64,000 nt of DNA, from contig CBDCYD010000014.1 of assembly GCA_965224045.1 (NCBI GenBank), positions 577,283-641,282 of the forward strand. Direction: 5' to 3'. This DNA comes from Tectiglobus sp965224045 (GTDB taxonomy: Bacteria; Pseudomonadota; Alphaproteobacteria; Rhizobiales; Hyphomicrobiaceae). Under the pieces are notes generated by a model. The model searched no databases and was not told the DNA's origin. It was given only the letters and a program-made list of their open reading frames with translations. Numbering within the stretch: the stretch's first letter is position 1; the number at the start of each line of letters is the position of its first letter. A program made the translations under genes and the position numbers. This document shows, one piece after another, positions 18,302 to 26,465 of the stretch.

Positions 18302-18997
18302 TCAACCATGCACACGCGGCGATGCGCGAGCAAAACCGTCATTGAGCCCGAGCAGCCGTTCGAACCAGGCAGCCAGAGCACTACCGGGTGCCAGCGGGCT
18401 GTCGGGGCAGACCTGGTAAGGCCACATCAATGAACCGAAAAGGACGTAGTCGGCATAACTGGGAGTGTCGCCGCCAAAATACGGCGTCGTCTGAAAGAGC
18501 ATCTCAGCCGGCTGAAGCGCCTTGGCCAGCGCCACGCGCTCGGCGTCGGGGTTCGGCGGGATGTCTTCGAGCTTGCAGCCGAGCATTGCTTCGCGGCTTT
18601 CCCGGAAGTAGGCCTTGTCTTTGTCGTGGATGGCCTTGAAGACATGAGGGACAGCTATCATGCGCAAGTTCGGCAGAATGGACGTGTTGCACCAGGCCTC
18701 CACAAAGCGGGCGGTTGCCGCGGCTGCCCGGTCCGGCATCAGGGCCGGACGATCAGGGTAGGTGCGGTCGAGGTAGTGCGCGATATCCATGCTTTCGTGA
18801 ATCCACCTTTCACCGTCGACCAGGACCGGAACGCGACTCTGGCCGGAGGGAGCAATGGCGTCCGTATCAGTGAAATGCCAGGGAACGCTTTCGAACGAAA
18901 TACCTTTGTGGCGGAGCGCCATGCGTGTACGCCAGCAGTAGGGGCTGAACAGTACGGTGCGCGTGGAATCGGTCAGCTCGTAGAGCCGGATGGTCAT
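18302..18997 (-). CDS. Glutathione S-transferase, LigE/beta-etherase-like
   Basis: A 231-residue GST. The thioredoxin-like N-domain has SPYCWRTRMALRHKGI, close to SPYVWRTKYALKHKG in the Sphingobium beta-aryl etherase LigE as I recall it, and later SRVPVLVDG and the glutathione-binding WIHESMDIAHYLD. The C-domain is all-helical with a TPSYADYVLFG motif. LigE-type enzymes cleave lignin-derived ethers with glutathione; many relatives have other uncharacterised substrates. The gene precedes the GMC oxidoreductase in the same direction (120-bp gap). Confidence 0.82.
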   Translation of the reverse strand: MTIRLYELTDSTRTVLFSPYCWRTRMALRHKGISFESVPWHFTDTDAIAPSGQSRVPVLVDGERWIHESMDIAHYLDRTYPDRPALMPDRAAAATARFVEAWCNTSILPNLRMIAVPHVFKAIHDKDKAYFRESREAMLGCKLEDIPPNPDAERVALAKALQPAEMLFQTTPYFGGDTPSYADYVLFGSLMWPYQVCPDSPLAPGSALAAWFERLLGLNDGFARASPRVHG

Positions 18998-19141
18998 GAC
19001 CCATTGTCCCCTCGACCGGTATGACGTTTCGCGTCAACATGGCTTCGCGTCGGCTGCGGCGCAAGCGAAACGTCGGATGCTTTGACGCCCGTCGGCGGGC
19101 GCGTATTGTCTGCATTGTTTCAAGACGAGAGTTCCCGCTGC

Positions 19142-19894
19142 ATGTCTATCGACCCTGAGACCGTCGCACTGGTGGCGGTGACCTACCTGCTGGCCGGCGT
19201 CGTCAAGGGCGTGACCGGACTTGGCGTCCCGATCGTTGGGGTTGCGCTGGTGGCGCCCGTGCTCGGCATGAAGGCGGCGATCGCGATTTTGCTCGCTCCC
19301 AGCCTGTTCACCAATATCTGGCAGGCGCTGGTGGGCGGCAACTTTTTCATGATCGTAAGGCGGATCTGGCCGCTGCTGATGACGGCAGCGCTTGGAATTT
19401 GGATCGGCTCGAATATCCTTGCGACCGCGGACGGTCGGTTCTTGATGTTGTTTCTTGGTGTCGTGTTGATCGCTTATTCAGGGATCGCGCTGGCGCGCGC
19501 CAAACTGCCGTCGCCGGGTTCCTGGGAGCCGGCACTGACACCGCTGATGGGCGGTGTCGGTGGTGTGATCTACGGCATGACAGGCAGCTTCATGGTGCCG
19601 GGGTCGCTCTATATTCAGTCTCTCGGGCTGCCGCGCGATCAGTTCGTCCAGGCGCTGGGGATAGCGTTCGTGTTTGTCAGCGCGATATTGATCGCGGCGA
19701 TGGCGCAGCGCGCGTTGTTGTCGACGGAGCTTGCCATCCTGTCGACCGGTGCGCTGGTGCCGACGATCGCCGGGATGCTGCTCGGGCAACGGTTGCGGCG
19801 CATTCTAACCGAGGAGCAGTTCACCAAGGCGGTTCTGGTCGTGATCATGGCCACTGGCATCTACATGATCTTCCGGTCTGCCTTATCGTTCTAG
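19142..19894 (+). CDS. TauE/SafE family sulfite exporter-like membrane protein
   Basis: A 250-residue protein with about eight membrane helices and the two-fold repeat typical of TauE/SafE: LAGVVKGVTGLGVPIVGVAL near the start and GGVIYGMTGSFMVPGSLYI in the second half. The family exports sulfite or organosulfonates. The start at 19142 matches family length; an in-frame ATG at 19082 would add 20 non-hydrophobic residues. It is about 1.7 kb from the sulfur-oxidation island, which makes sulfite or another sulfur anion a reasonable but unproven substrate. Confidence 0.8.
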   Translation: MSIDPETVALVAVTYLLAGVVKGVTGLGVPIVGVALVAPVLGMKAAIAILLAPSLFTNIWQALVGGNFFMIVRRIWPLLMTAALGIWIGSNILATADGRFLMLFLGVVLIAYSGIALARAKLPSPGSWEPALTPLMGGVGGVIYGMTGSFMVPGSLYIQSLGLPRDQFVQALGIAFVFVSAILIAAMAQRALLSTELAILSTGALVPTIAGMLLGQRLRRILTEEQFTKAVLVVIMATGIYMIFRSALSF

Positions 19895-19968
19895 GTGACC
19901 GGCTGCATTCCGGCAAATCGCGCACGAAACGGGTCGCTGCTCGGCAGTCGAGGGGGCATGTTGGCTAT

Positions 19969-20748
19969 ATGGAGACCCCGGATACCGCACGAGCTGTGAT
20001 CGAAGCCATGTCGAAACCATGTGATCAACCAACCGCGAACGAGATTGCAAAGCGCGTCCGTGCATGTGACTGGCAGGAGATCGGTGCCGGTCTCGACCAG
20101 TTCGGTGCAACGCGGTTCGGGCCATTGCTCACCAGTGACGAATGCAACCGGATTGCCGCCCTGTTCGATGGTGAGGAGACGGCGTTTCGCAGTCATGTCA
20201 TCATGGCGCGGCACGGTTTCGGGCGCGGGGAGTACAAGTACTGGGATTACCCGCTGCCCGGCGTCGTTGCGCGCTTGCGGGAGGCGCTCTACCCGCCGCT
20301 GGCTACGTTCGCAAACCGGTGGCGTGCAGCGCTAGGCTATGAGCAGGACTTCCCGGCGCAACATGCAGCCTACCTGGCACGGTGCCAACGGGCCGGGCAA
20401 TCGAAGCCGACGCCGTTGCTGTTGCGTTACCGCGAGGGCGACTACAACTGCCTGCACCAGGATCTTTACGGCGAGCACGTGTTTCCGTTGCAGGTCGCGA
20501 TCCTGCTGTCGGCGCCGGGACGGGATTTCAGCGGCGGCGAGTTCGTGATCACCGAGCAGCGGCCGCGGATGCAGTCGCGGGCCGAGGTCGTCTCGCTCCA
20601 GCAGGGCGAGGCCGTGGTGTTTGCCGTCAATGCCCGCCCGGTGGCCGGAACGCGTGGGACCTACCGGGTCAAACTGCGGCACGGCGTGAGCCGTTTGCAC
20701 AGCGGCCTGCGCCACACGCTCGGTATTATCTTTCATGATGCGGGCTAG
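19969..20748 (+). CDS. 2-oxoglutarate/Fe(II) oxygenase
   Basis: A 259-residue dioxygenase of the prolyl-4-hydroxylase-like group. Iron ligands are H163 and D165 (NCLHQDLYG) and H238 (RHGVSRLHSG); R248 in SGLRHTL is placed to bind 2-oxoglutarate. The start is chosen at METPDTAR, with GAGGGGG about 12 nt upstream; M14 is an alternative. The stop codon TAG lies inside the left end of a dispersed 130-bp repeat. Substrate unknown. Confidence 0.83.
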   Translation: METPDTARAVIEAMSKPCDQPTANEIAKRVRACDWQEIGAGLDQFGATRFGPLLTSDECNRIAALFDGEETAFRSHVIMARHGFGRGEYKYWDYPLPGVVARLREALYPPLATFANRWRAALGYEQDFPAQHAAYLARCQRAGQSKPTPLLLRYREGDYNCLHQDLYGEHVFPLQVAILLSAPGRDFSGGEFVITEQRPRMQSRAEVVSLQQGEAVVFAVNARPVAGTRGTYRVKLRHGVSRLHSGLRHTLGIIFHDAG

Positions 20749-20874
20749 AACGTTTCGGGTTTAGCTGAACCCGTCCCACTCCCCCGCCCGGCCGCCCAAA
20801 ACCACGATTGCATGGGCGGCCGGGCGGGGGAGTGGGCAGGCGGTGTGATTCCGCCTAGGGCGGAAATGACCTAG
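20745..20874 (+). repeat. 130-bp CTAG-ended palindromic element, copy 1
   Basis: The element begins CTAGAACGTTTC and ends GGAAATGACCTAG. Its core is a perfect 23-bp inverted repeat beginning CCCACTCCCCCGCCCGGCC and continuing to CGCCC, separated by 16 nt. The same sequence, inverted, also 130 bp and about 90% identical by eye, is at 63228-63357. It supplies the stop codon of the upstream oxygenase gene and could also act as its terminator structure. Confidence 0.85.
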
Positions 20875-20935
20875 AGTTGCCGTGGTGATGCTTGGTCGCC
20901 CAGGTGCCTCGGTGCGGTGGCGTTGAAGCGGGGGC

Positions 20936-21358
20936 CTACACTCGACCGTGCTGCATTGACTTGTCATACCTGGGCAGGCCGTCGTCTTCGATCGCGACTA
21001 CGGCGAACTTACACCAAACATGGACCTCTGGTTTAAAGGTGAGTGTTGGAAAGATCGCCGGGAAAACCACGACGTGGGGCGGATCTGCATTCGGCCGAAA
21101 CTCTCCGATATGGCCGCCGCACTTCGTACACCATGCGCGAGGTGTTCGTTTGGTCTTGGCAAAGAGGGCCAGAGATTTCGCGCCTTGTTTGATCGTCACA
21201 GCATCAAATGGCCACTTGCAGTAGGCCGTCACCGGGCAAGCTGACCAGGCCCGGCAATCATCACAGTGGCAAAAGCCAGAGATCGTGGGCTCCCCGATGG
21301 CTTGGAGAACGACTTCTCCGCAAAAGCATCTACCGAGATACGTTGGTGCATCAGTCAT
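20936..21358 (-). CDS. GFA family (glutathione-dependent formaldehyde-activating-like) zinc protein
   Basis: A 140-residue protein of the GFA/CENP-V fold. It has two zinc sites made by GRCFCGEV, CHCDDCR and AWCTKCGG. Some members help formaldehyde react with glutathione, but most are uncharacterised. The ATG has GGAGGG upstream. It stands alone between a repeat element and the sulfur island. Confidence 0.82.
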   Translation of the reverse strand: MTDAPTYLGRCFCGEVVLQAIGEPTISGFCHCDDCRAWSACPVTAYCKWPFDAVTIKQGAKSLALFAKTKRTPRAWCTKCGGHIGEFRPNADPPHVVVFPAIFPTLTFKPEVHVWCKFAVVAIEDDGLPRYDKSMQHGRV

Positions 21359-21554
21359 GTGCGCCCTCCGTGGGAAGCTCCACGCAACACAGTAGCGCGG
21401 GCACGCGATTAACCAAACTCGCCCGCTTGGCCGGCCGTCTAGCCGCGCTTTGCGATCAGTCCGCGCAATGCAAGGAGGCAGTCTTCGCTCTATACATAGA
21501 AGAACTTGAATGTTTTAATGGCGATGATCCAGAAACCTTGCGGAGGGCGGCCCC

Positions 21555-22532
21555 GTGCAACTTTGTCCTGCTCGCATCGTGCCGGCGATTGCCGTAGCGA
21601 TGTCAATATTGTTGATTGGAGTTGCGGCGCCAGCGCACGCAAGCCAGAAGATCAAGGACCAGTATCCGGGCTCGGCCCTCTACCAAAAACCGGTAGAGGT
21701 CATTCCCTACGTATGGTCGGCGATCGGAGCAACGGCGCCGCCGACGTACGAGAACTCCGGACACAACAACAACCTGTCCTTCATCGTGACGGGTGACGGC
21801 GTGGTCGTGATCAATGCCGGGGCAACCAACGAACTGGCCAAGGCATTGCATGCCGAGATCAAGCAGATCACCGACCAGCCGGTGAAACTTGTGATCAACG
21901 AGAACGGTCAGGGCCATGCCATGCTCGGCAACGGGTATTGGGCCGACCAGGGCGTGCCTATTCTCGCGCACAAGGAGGCGGCGCACGAATTCAAAGAGCG
22001 CGGCGCCGATATTCTGGATCGCATGAAGACCTACAACCGCGACAAGGCGGGTGACTCGCGCGTGCAGGCGCCGAGCGAGACCTTCGAGGTCAAGAAGGTC
22101 ATCAAGATGGGTTCGTTCACGATCGAGGTACTCAACCTCGGACCTGCACATTCACCCGGTGACATCTCGGTGTGGCTGCCCAAGCAAAAGCTGGTTATCG
22201 CCGGCGATATGGCGTTCCACGAGCGCATGCTGCCAATCTTCGATGATACCGACACGGCTGCGTGGCTCGAGAGCTGGAAGAATTTCGAAGCGCTCGGTGC
22301 GCTCTATGTCATCCCCGGTCACGGCCACCCGACCAACATGGCACAGGTGCGGCGCTACACGCGGGACTACCTCGTCTACCTGCGCGGCAAAATCCGTGAA
22401 CATCTCGACAAGGGCGGCACGCTCAAGGATGCCTATTACGTCGATCAATCACCCTACAAGCATCTCGACACGTTCAATGAACTCGCAAAACGGAACGCCG
22501 GGCGGGTGTTCGAACAAATGGAATTCGAGTGA
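21555..22532 (+). CDS. Metallo-beta-lactamase-fold protein with degenerate metal site, exported
   Basis: A 325-residue MBL-fold protein beginning with GTG (GGAGGG 7 nt upstream) and a Sec signal peptide cleaved near APAHAS. Fold landmarks are present: NNLSFIVTGDGVVVINAG, GPAHSPGDISVWLP, AGDMAFHERM and VIPGHG. The HxHxDH metal motif, however, reads NENGQGHAMLGN, keeping only the last His. This sub-family turns up near Sox and quinoprotein genes, to my recollection. Its role in sulfur oxidation is unknown. It converges on the YeeE gene. Confidence 0.75.
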   Translation: MQLCPARIVPAIAVAMSILLIGVAAPAHASQKIKDQYPGSALYQKPVEVIPYVWSAIGATAPPTYENSGHNNNLSFIVTGDGVVVINAGATNELAKALHAEIKQITDQPVKLVINENGQGHAMLGNGYWADQGVPILAHKEAAHEFKERGADILDRMKTYNRDKAGDSRVQAPSETFEVKKVIKMGSFTIEVLNLGPAHSPGDISVWLPKQKLVIAGDMAFHERMLPIFDDTDTAAWLESWKNFEALGALYVIPGHGHPTNMAQVRRYTRDYLVYLRGKIREHLDKGGTLKDAYYVDQSPYKHLDTFNELAKRNAGRVFEQMEFE

Positions 22533-22587
22533 TCGCAAAGCCGTTGCGAACGCATTGCAGGAGGCCGCGGCGTTCGCTTCACGCACC

Positions 22588-23673
22588 TTACCCGCGGCGT
22601 TGCATGAGGGCGCGGACACCGCCGAGCAGTGAGCCTTCCATCACGTAGTTGAGGCCGAGCCAGACGCCGCACCAGACCGACAGCATCACGACCGGGGCTG
22701 AAAGGGCGAGGACCGAGGCCGCAGACATTCCCTGGCCGATGGTGCAGCCGCCGGCGTACACGCCGCCCGTGCCCATCAGCAGGCCGCCAACCAGGTGACG
22801 GCGCATTTCACGGGCATCGTCGGCGCCTTCCCAACGAAACTCGCGCTTCCACAGGGCGCCGAGAAAGGCACCGAGGATTACGCCCAACGTCGCGCCGACG
22901 CCGAAACTGATCGGCGTGCTGCTCATCGTCATGAAAAAAATCAAGGTCTGGCCGAGCGGGACCGAATACGTGTGCGAGCCTACAGGTTGTGGTTCGAAGG
23001 GGTCTGCCCCGAGCCAGCCCGTCGCCCACCAGCCCGAGACGATTGCCAAGCCGACGACTGCGCCCCAAAAAATCTGGTGTCGTTTGTTACGAAACGACCT
23101 GTCCGTCAGGGCCCACCCGATGATCAGACCGGCAATGGTGAGCGAGACGATTGTCGTGATCAACGCGTGGCTGCCGACGGCCTCACCGAGGGTGTGCGGC
23201 ACGCCGCTATTGCCGGGTATGGCGAGCGGATTGATGAATGCGAGGCGAAACTCGGCCGTCGGGCCGGCAATCGCCATGTAGGCCGCCATGCCCATCACGA
23301 GCATCACGAACAGGGCTCGCAAGTCACCACCGCCGACGCGGGCCAGTGTGCCATAGCCGCAGGTACCGCAAAACGCCATGCCTATGCCGAACAGAACGCC
23401 GCCGAGGATCCAGGCGATCGGGTTCAGGTCGAGGCGCTGATAGAGAGATTGTGCTGTGTCGATGAAACCGCCGGCGCTGAGTGCGGTGACGCCGGCAATG
23501 GCAACGCCAATCGCAACCGCCCACATCCGCAGGCGGCAGGTGTCGGCGCCGAACATTGCGTCTTCAATCGCAGCCAGCGTGCAAAAGCGGCCAAGGCGTG
23601 CGGCCAGACCAAGGGCGACACCGCCAAGTGCGCCGGCGATGGCAACCAGGAGTGTGGTCGGCACTTCTCCCAC
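22588..23673 (-). CDS. soxT: YeeE/YedE family sulfur (thiosulfate) transporter
   Basis: A 361-residue membrane protein with two homologous halves and about ten helices. The conserved cysteine motifs GMAFCGTCGYGTLARVGGG and YAGGCTIGQGMS match YeeE/YedE (TsuA/SoxT), which carries thiosulfate or persulfidic sulfur by relay on membrane cysteines. The long upstream extension (to 23787) overlaps arsR, while GTG 23673 has GGAG 7 nt before it, so that start is used. It is the last gene of a soxS-arsR-yeeE operon. Import of thiosulfate or a sulfur signal for the repressor is the likely job. Confidence 0.85.
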   Translation of the reverse strand: MGEVPTTLLVAIAGALGGVALGLAARLGRFCTLAAIEDAMFGADTCRLRMWAVAIGVAIAGVTALSAGGFIDTAQSLYQRLDLNPIAWILGGVLFGIGMAFCGTCGYGTLARVGGGDLRALFVMLVMGMAAYMAIAGPTAEFRLAFINPLAIPGNSGVPHTLGEAVGSHALITTIVSLTIAGLIIGWALTDRSFRNKRHQIFWGAVVGLAIVSGWWATGWLGADPFEPQPVGSHTYSVPLGQTLIFFMTMSSTPISFGVGATLGVILGAFLGALWKREFRWEGADDAREMRRHLVGGLLMGTGGVYAGGCTIGQGMSAASVLALSAPVVMLSVWCGVWLGLNYVMEGSLLGGVRALMQRRG

Positions 23674-23749
23674 GATCCTTCTCCCGCGCGGGGACGATGA
23701 CGCTGTTGCTTGCGCGCAGATGTATTCGCCGCCAGCGCAGCGCCACGGC

Positions 23750-24097
23750 TTACTCCGCTGTAGCCCCCGGGCCGCAATACAGATCATAGACTAGCTCCAT
23801 GATCCGCTGTGCGCGCTCGTCCTTTATGCGATAGAAAATTGCCTTGCCGTCGCGGCGGGCCTCGATAATGCTGTCGGCCCGCAGCCGGGCCAGTTGCTGC
23901 GATACCGCTGGCTGCCTAAGCGACAAGGCTTCCTCGAGTTCGGTCACGGACTTCTCGCCGTGGGCGAGGTAGCAGAGGATCATCAAGCGACCCTCATGGC
24001 CAAGCGCCTTGAGCATATCGGTGGCGATTTTGGCCTTGGTGGCCATCGCGTCAAGCTGGGCGTCATCCTCAAATATGGAAGTGCTAGGCAGCGGCAC
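23750..24097 (-). CDS. soxR: ArsR-family persulfide-sensing repressor (BigR/SqrR/SoxR type)
   Basis: A 115-residue winged-helix repressor. Helices LRQPAVSQQLARLRADSI and wing EARRDGKAIFYRI are typical ArsR. It has only two cysteines, C42 (MILCYLAHG) and C108 (DLYCGP). These are the positions at which BigR/SqrR form a disulfide or tetrasulfide with reactive sulfur species and leave DNA. The start is a GTG with AAGGACT about 8 nt upstream; the numbering match supports it. It lies between soxS and yeeE and probably represses the whole sox region through ATTC-N8-GAAT sites. Confidence 0.88.
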   Translation of the reverse strand: MPLPSTSIFEDDAQLDAMATKAKIATDMLKALGHEGRLMILCYLAHGEKSVTELEEALSLRQPAVSQQLARLRADSIIEARRDGKAIFYRIKDERAQRIMELVYDLYCGPGATAE

Positions 24098-24109
24098 GGG
24101 CGAAGTCCT

Positions 24110-24526
24110 TCAGTTCAATCGGTGTGATGTTTCGGTGACGCCATCGGTTTGCTTAGGCAGACGGTCGAGCAACTGTCCGAGCAGTCCCCAGAAGAAATCT
24201 TCGCCGGGATAGCCGCGGATGCGTCCGTACTCGCGGCCGTTCTCGACCAGGATGAACGTTGGCGTATAGCCGCCTTTGGTGAGGAACCTCAAGTCAATCG
24301 GCAGAGGATCGTGAATGTCGAGCCTGCGCAAAGGCGCGCGGCGACCTTCCGGTGTCTTGTGGTAGACGACGCCGATCTCCTTGTCCCACATCTCGCAGTA
24401 CCAGCATCCGTCTTCTTCCAGCATGATCAGTTCCGCGGCGTCGGCGCGCAGAACACCAGAGACCGCGATCAGTGCCAGCAATAGCCCGATCGCTGCCGAT
24501 TTTCCGGTCAGGACAACATTTACCAT
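24110..24526 (-). CDS. soxS: SoxS-like periplasmic thioredoxin-fold protein
   Basis: A 138-residue protein with an N-terminal signal or anchor (residues 8-28) and a thioredoxin-like domain with the active site EEDGCWYCEMWDKEIG, then GYTPTFILVENGREYGRIRGYPGEDFFW. SoxS in Paracoccus keeps SoxY in the reduced, active state. The start ATG has GAGGG upstream; upstream in-frame codons belong to the divergent promoter region. It is the first gene of the soxS-soxR-yeeE operon. Confidence 0.86.
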   Translation of the reverse strand: MVNVVLTGKSAAIGLLLALIAVSGVLRADAAELIMLEEDGCWYCEMWDKEIGVVYHKTPEGRRAPLRRLDIHDPLPIDLRFLTKGGYTPTFILVENGREYGRIRGYPGEDFFWGLLGQLLDRLPKQTDGVTETSHRLN

Positions 24527-24672
24527 TGGTTGCGCCCTCGCTAAGCACCTGGCGTTGCGTTTCACTACCACCTTACCACGCTTCCGGATCAGGTGCCTGC
24601 CCCAGCTGGCGGCTCGCGGGTTTTCCGCAATCAAATCTGGCGCGACGATGCGGTCTGCCCGGGTACGCTATC

Positions 24673-24698
24673 ACATATCAAAAAATGAATATATAGTG
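24673..24698. promoter_or_regulatory. AT-rich imperfect palindrome in the soxS/soxV divergent promoter
   Basis: An AT-rich block lies in an otherwise GC-rich divergent region, with outer CAC...GTG and inner ATAT...GAAT elements. It contains GAAT at 24687-24690 preceded by N8 and ATAT instead of ATTC, so it matches the BigR/SqrR pattern only partly. It may hold the -10 regions of either operon and a weak repressor site. Confidence 0.4.
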
Positions 24699-24751
24699 AC
24701 CTACCCGCGGTATCGATGCCGGCCGGAGGCGGACCTTGACCGAGAGGGAAT

Positions 24752-25483
24752 ATGGACTTCAACATCTCGATCGTCGGTGCATTCTTGGCCGGACTGTTGT
24801 CCTTCCTGTCGCCGTGCGTGCTGCCGCTGGTGCCGCCCTATTTGTGCTTCCTGGCGGGCGTGTCGTTCGATGAATTCCAGAGTGAGGAAAGCCAGGTTAC
24901 GGCCGCGGTGTTTCGAACCGCGCTGGCGTTCGTTTTGGGCTTCACCACCGTATTCGTGCTGCTTGGGGCGACAGCCAGCGTCGTCGGCCAGGCGCTGACG
25001 CAGCATCTTACAACACTATCGATGATCGCCGGCGCCGTCATCATATTGATGGGACTTCATTTTCTCGGCGTATTGCGGCTGTCTTGGCTGTACGCCACGA
25101 AACGGGTCGATGTGCGCTCGAAACCGCCCGGGATGATCGGTGGGTACATTGTCGGTCTGGCCTTTGCCTTCGGGTGGACACCATGCGTCGGGCCGGTGCT
25201 CGCCGCGATCCTGTTTCTCGCGGGGGCCGAGGATACCGTCTGGCAGGGGGCCGGGCTGTTGTTTGTCTACTCGCTCGGCATCGGGCTGCCGTTTCTGGCA
25301 GCGGCGTTGTTTGCGCGACCATTCCTCAACTGGATGGGGCGCGCAAAGCGGCACATGCAGATGATAGAACGCGTGATGGGAGCGCTGCTCGTGGTGACCG
25401 GAATTCTGTTCATGACCGGACAGATGTCGAACATGGCCTACTGGCTGTTGCAGATGTTCCCGGCATTGGGTGCCATTGGTTGA
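24752..25483 (+). CDS. soxV: SoxV / CcdA-type disulfide reductant transporter
   Basis: A 243-residue CcdA-family protein with six membrane helices. The paired redox cysteines are in FLSPCVLPLVPPYLCFLAG (first half) and GWTPCVGPVLAAI (second half). SoxV carries electrons from cytoplasmic thioredoxin to periplasmic SoxW/SoxS, which reduce SoxYZ. It heads the rightward sox operon and is 60 bp before the small orf63. Confidence 0.9.
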   Translation: MDFNISIVGAFLAGLLSFLSPCVLPLVPPYLCFLAGVSFDEFQSEESQVTAAVFRTALAFVLGFTTVFVLLGATASVVGQALTQHLTTLSMIAGAVIILMGLHFLGVLRLSWLYATKRVDVRSKPPGMIGGYIVGLAFAFGWTPCVGPVLAAILFLAGAEDTVWQGAGLLFVYSLGIGLPFLAAALFARPFLNWMGRAKRHMQMIERVMGALLVVTGILFMTGQMSNMAYWLLQMFPALGAIG

Positions 25484-25542
25484 GCATTGTAGCCGGACAG
25501 CGTGCAACCCGGGAGAAGGGGCCGGGACAAGGGGACTGAAAG

Positions 25543-25734
25543 ATGCGCACTGTTGTGAGGATTGCCGCGGTGCTCGGACTTGCGCTTGCCGTGATGGTTA
25601 TGCCGGGGGCCTTCGGGCATTACACGACCTTGCACATGTTCCAGTGGGTGAAGGAAAAGGGATACCTCGGCGAGCAACCCTTCCAAAAGTATCATGCGCG
25701 CAAACTCGCCGAGGCAAAGTCGCAAGACAAATGA
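25543..25734 (+). CDS. Small exported or membrane-anchored protein (63 aa), unknown
   Basis: The first 24 residues are a signal peptide or single anchor (VVRIAAVLGLALAVMVMPGAFG). The remaining 39 are basic and aromatic (HYTTLHMFQWVKEKGYLGEQ). GGGG lies 8-10 nt before the ATG. Its place between soxV and soxX, with codon usage like its neighbours, suggests a real gene. No function known to me. Confidence 0.55.
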   Translation: MRTVVRIAAVLGLALAVMVMPGAFGHYTTLHMFQWVKEKGYLGEQPFQKYHARKLAEAKSQDK

Positions 25735-25803
25735 AACATCCAGGCGGTGCGGGTCTGAAACCGGCTGCGGTAGGCCGCATTTGAGGCGGCTTCAACACAG
25801 CAT

Positions 25804-25819
25804 ATTCAATTATTCGAAT
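25804..25819. promoter_or_regulatory. Candidate BigR/SqrR-type operator upstream of soxX
   Basis: Exact ATTC-N8-GAAT (ATTC 25804-25807, GAAT 25816-25819) inside the most AT-rich stretch ahead of soxX, about 100 bp before its start. This is the half-site arrangement I recall for SqrR/BigR. The repressor gene is 1.7 kb away. Confidence 0.65.
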
Positions 25820-25915
25820 TTATGATTGAATTGTAGACCGCGCTGGCTGTAGGCTGGGCGTAATCGCTCGGGTCCTGGCGGCCCGCTCATAAAAAGCGCA
25901 ATCGGGAGGACTAAC

Positions 25916-26383
25916 GTGGCACGATTTCCAATGCTTGGCGCACTTGCCGCCATCGCCTTGTTGGCAACGGGTTCCGCTATGGCGGCGGACGTTGCGCCCG
26001 GGGATGTCAAGATTTCCGACAACAAGCTGGCAACGTCTCTGACCGGCAAGGCCGGCGATGCGGCTGCCGGCAAGAATTGGTTCGTTGGCCGTAAGCTCGG
26101 CAACTGCCTGGCATGCCACGTCAACAAGGATACCTCCATCGAACAGTTCCACGGTGAAGTCGGACCGGCGCTCGATGGCGTTGCCGGGCGCTACAGCGCA
26201 GCAGAGCTGCGTGCGATCGTGGTTAATCCGAAAGCCGTGTTTGGCGACCAGACGCTGATGCCTTCGTTCTATCGCGTTGGCGGCTTCAACCGCGTCAGCA
26301 AGAAATTCAAGGGCAAGACGATCCTGAGCGCACAGCAGGTGGAAGACATCGTCGCCTACCTGGGCACGCTGAAGCAAGACTAG
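25916..26383 (+). CDS. soxX: SoxX, sulfur-oxidizing monoheme cytochrome c
   Basis: A 155-residue periplasmic cytochrome. The signal peptide ends near GSAMAAD. The heme motif CLACH is at C64-H68, and TLMPSFYRVG supplies the distal Met. SoxX pairs with SoxA to couple thiosulfate oxidatively to SoxY and pass electrons to the respiratory chain. The start is GTG with GGGAGGA 5 nt upstream. It begins soxXYZA and is preceded by an ATTC-N8-GAAT palindrome. Confidence 0.94.
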   Translation: MARFPMLGALAAIALLATGSAMAADVAPGDVKISDNKLATSLTGKAGDAAAGKNWFVGRKLGNCLACHVNKDTSIEQFHGEVGPALDGVAGRYSAAELRAIVVNPKAVFGDQTLMPSFYRVGGFNRVSKKFKGKTILSAQQVEDIVAYLGTLKQD

Positions 26384-26465
26384 GGACATGCAGCCAGCAC
26401 GGGGCCGTCCTGCGTTTCGGGGACGTTACCCAATAACCTACCAATCCGGACCTGGGAGTAATCCA

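Noticed and set aside
20745..20874. CRISPR array or phage attachment site
   Set aside because: No spaced direct repeats; it is one hairpin element with a dispersed second copy.
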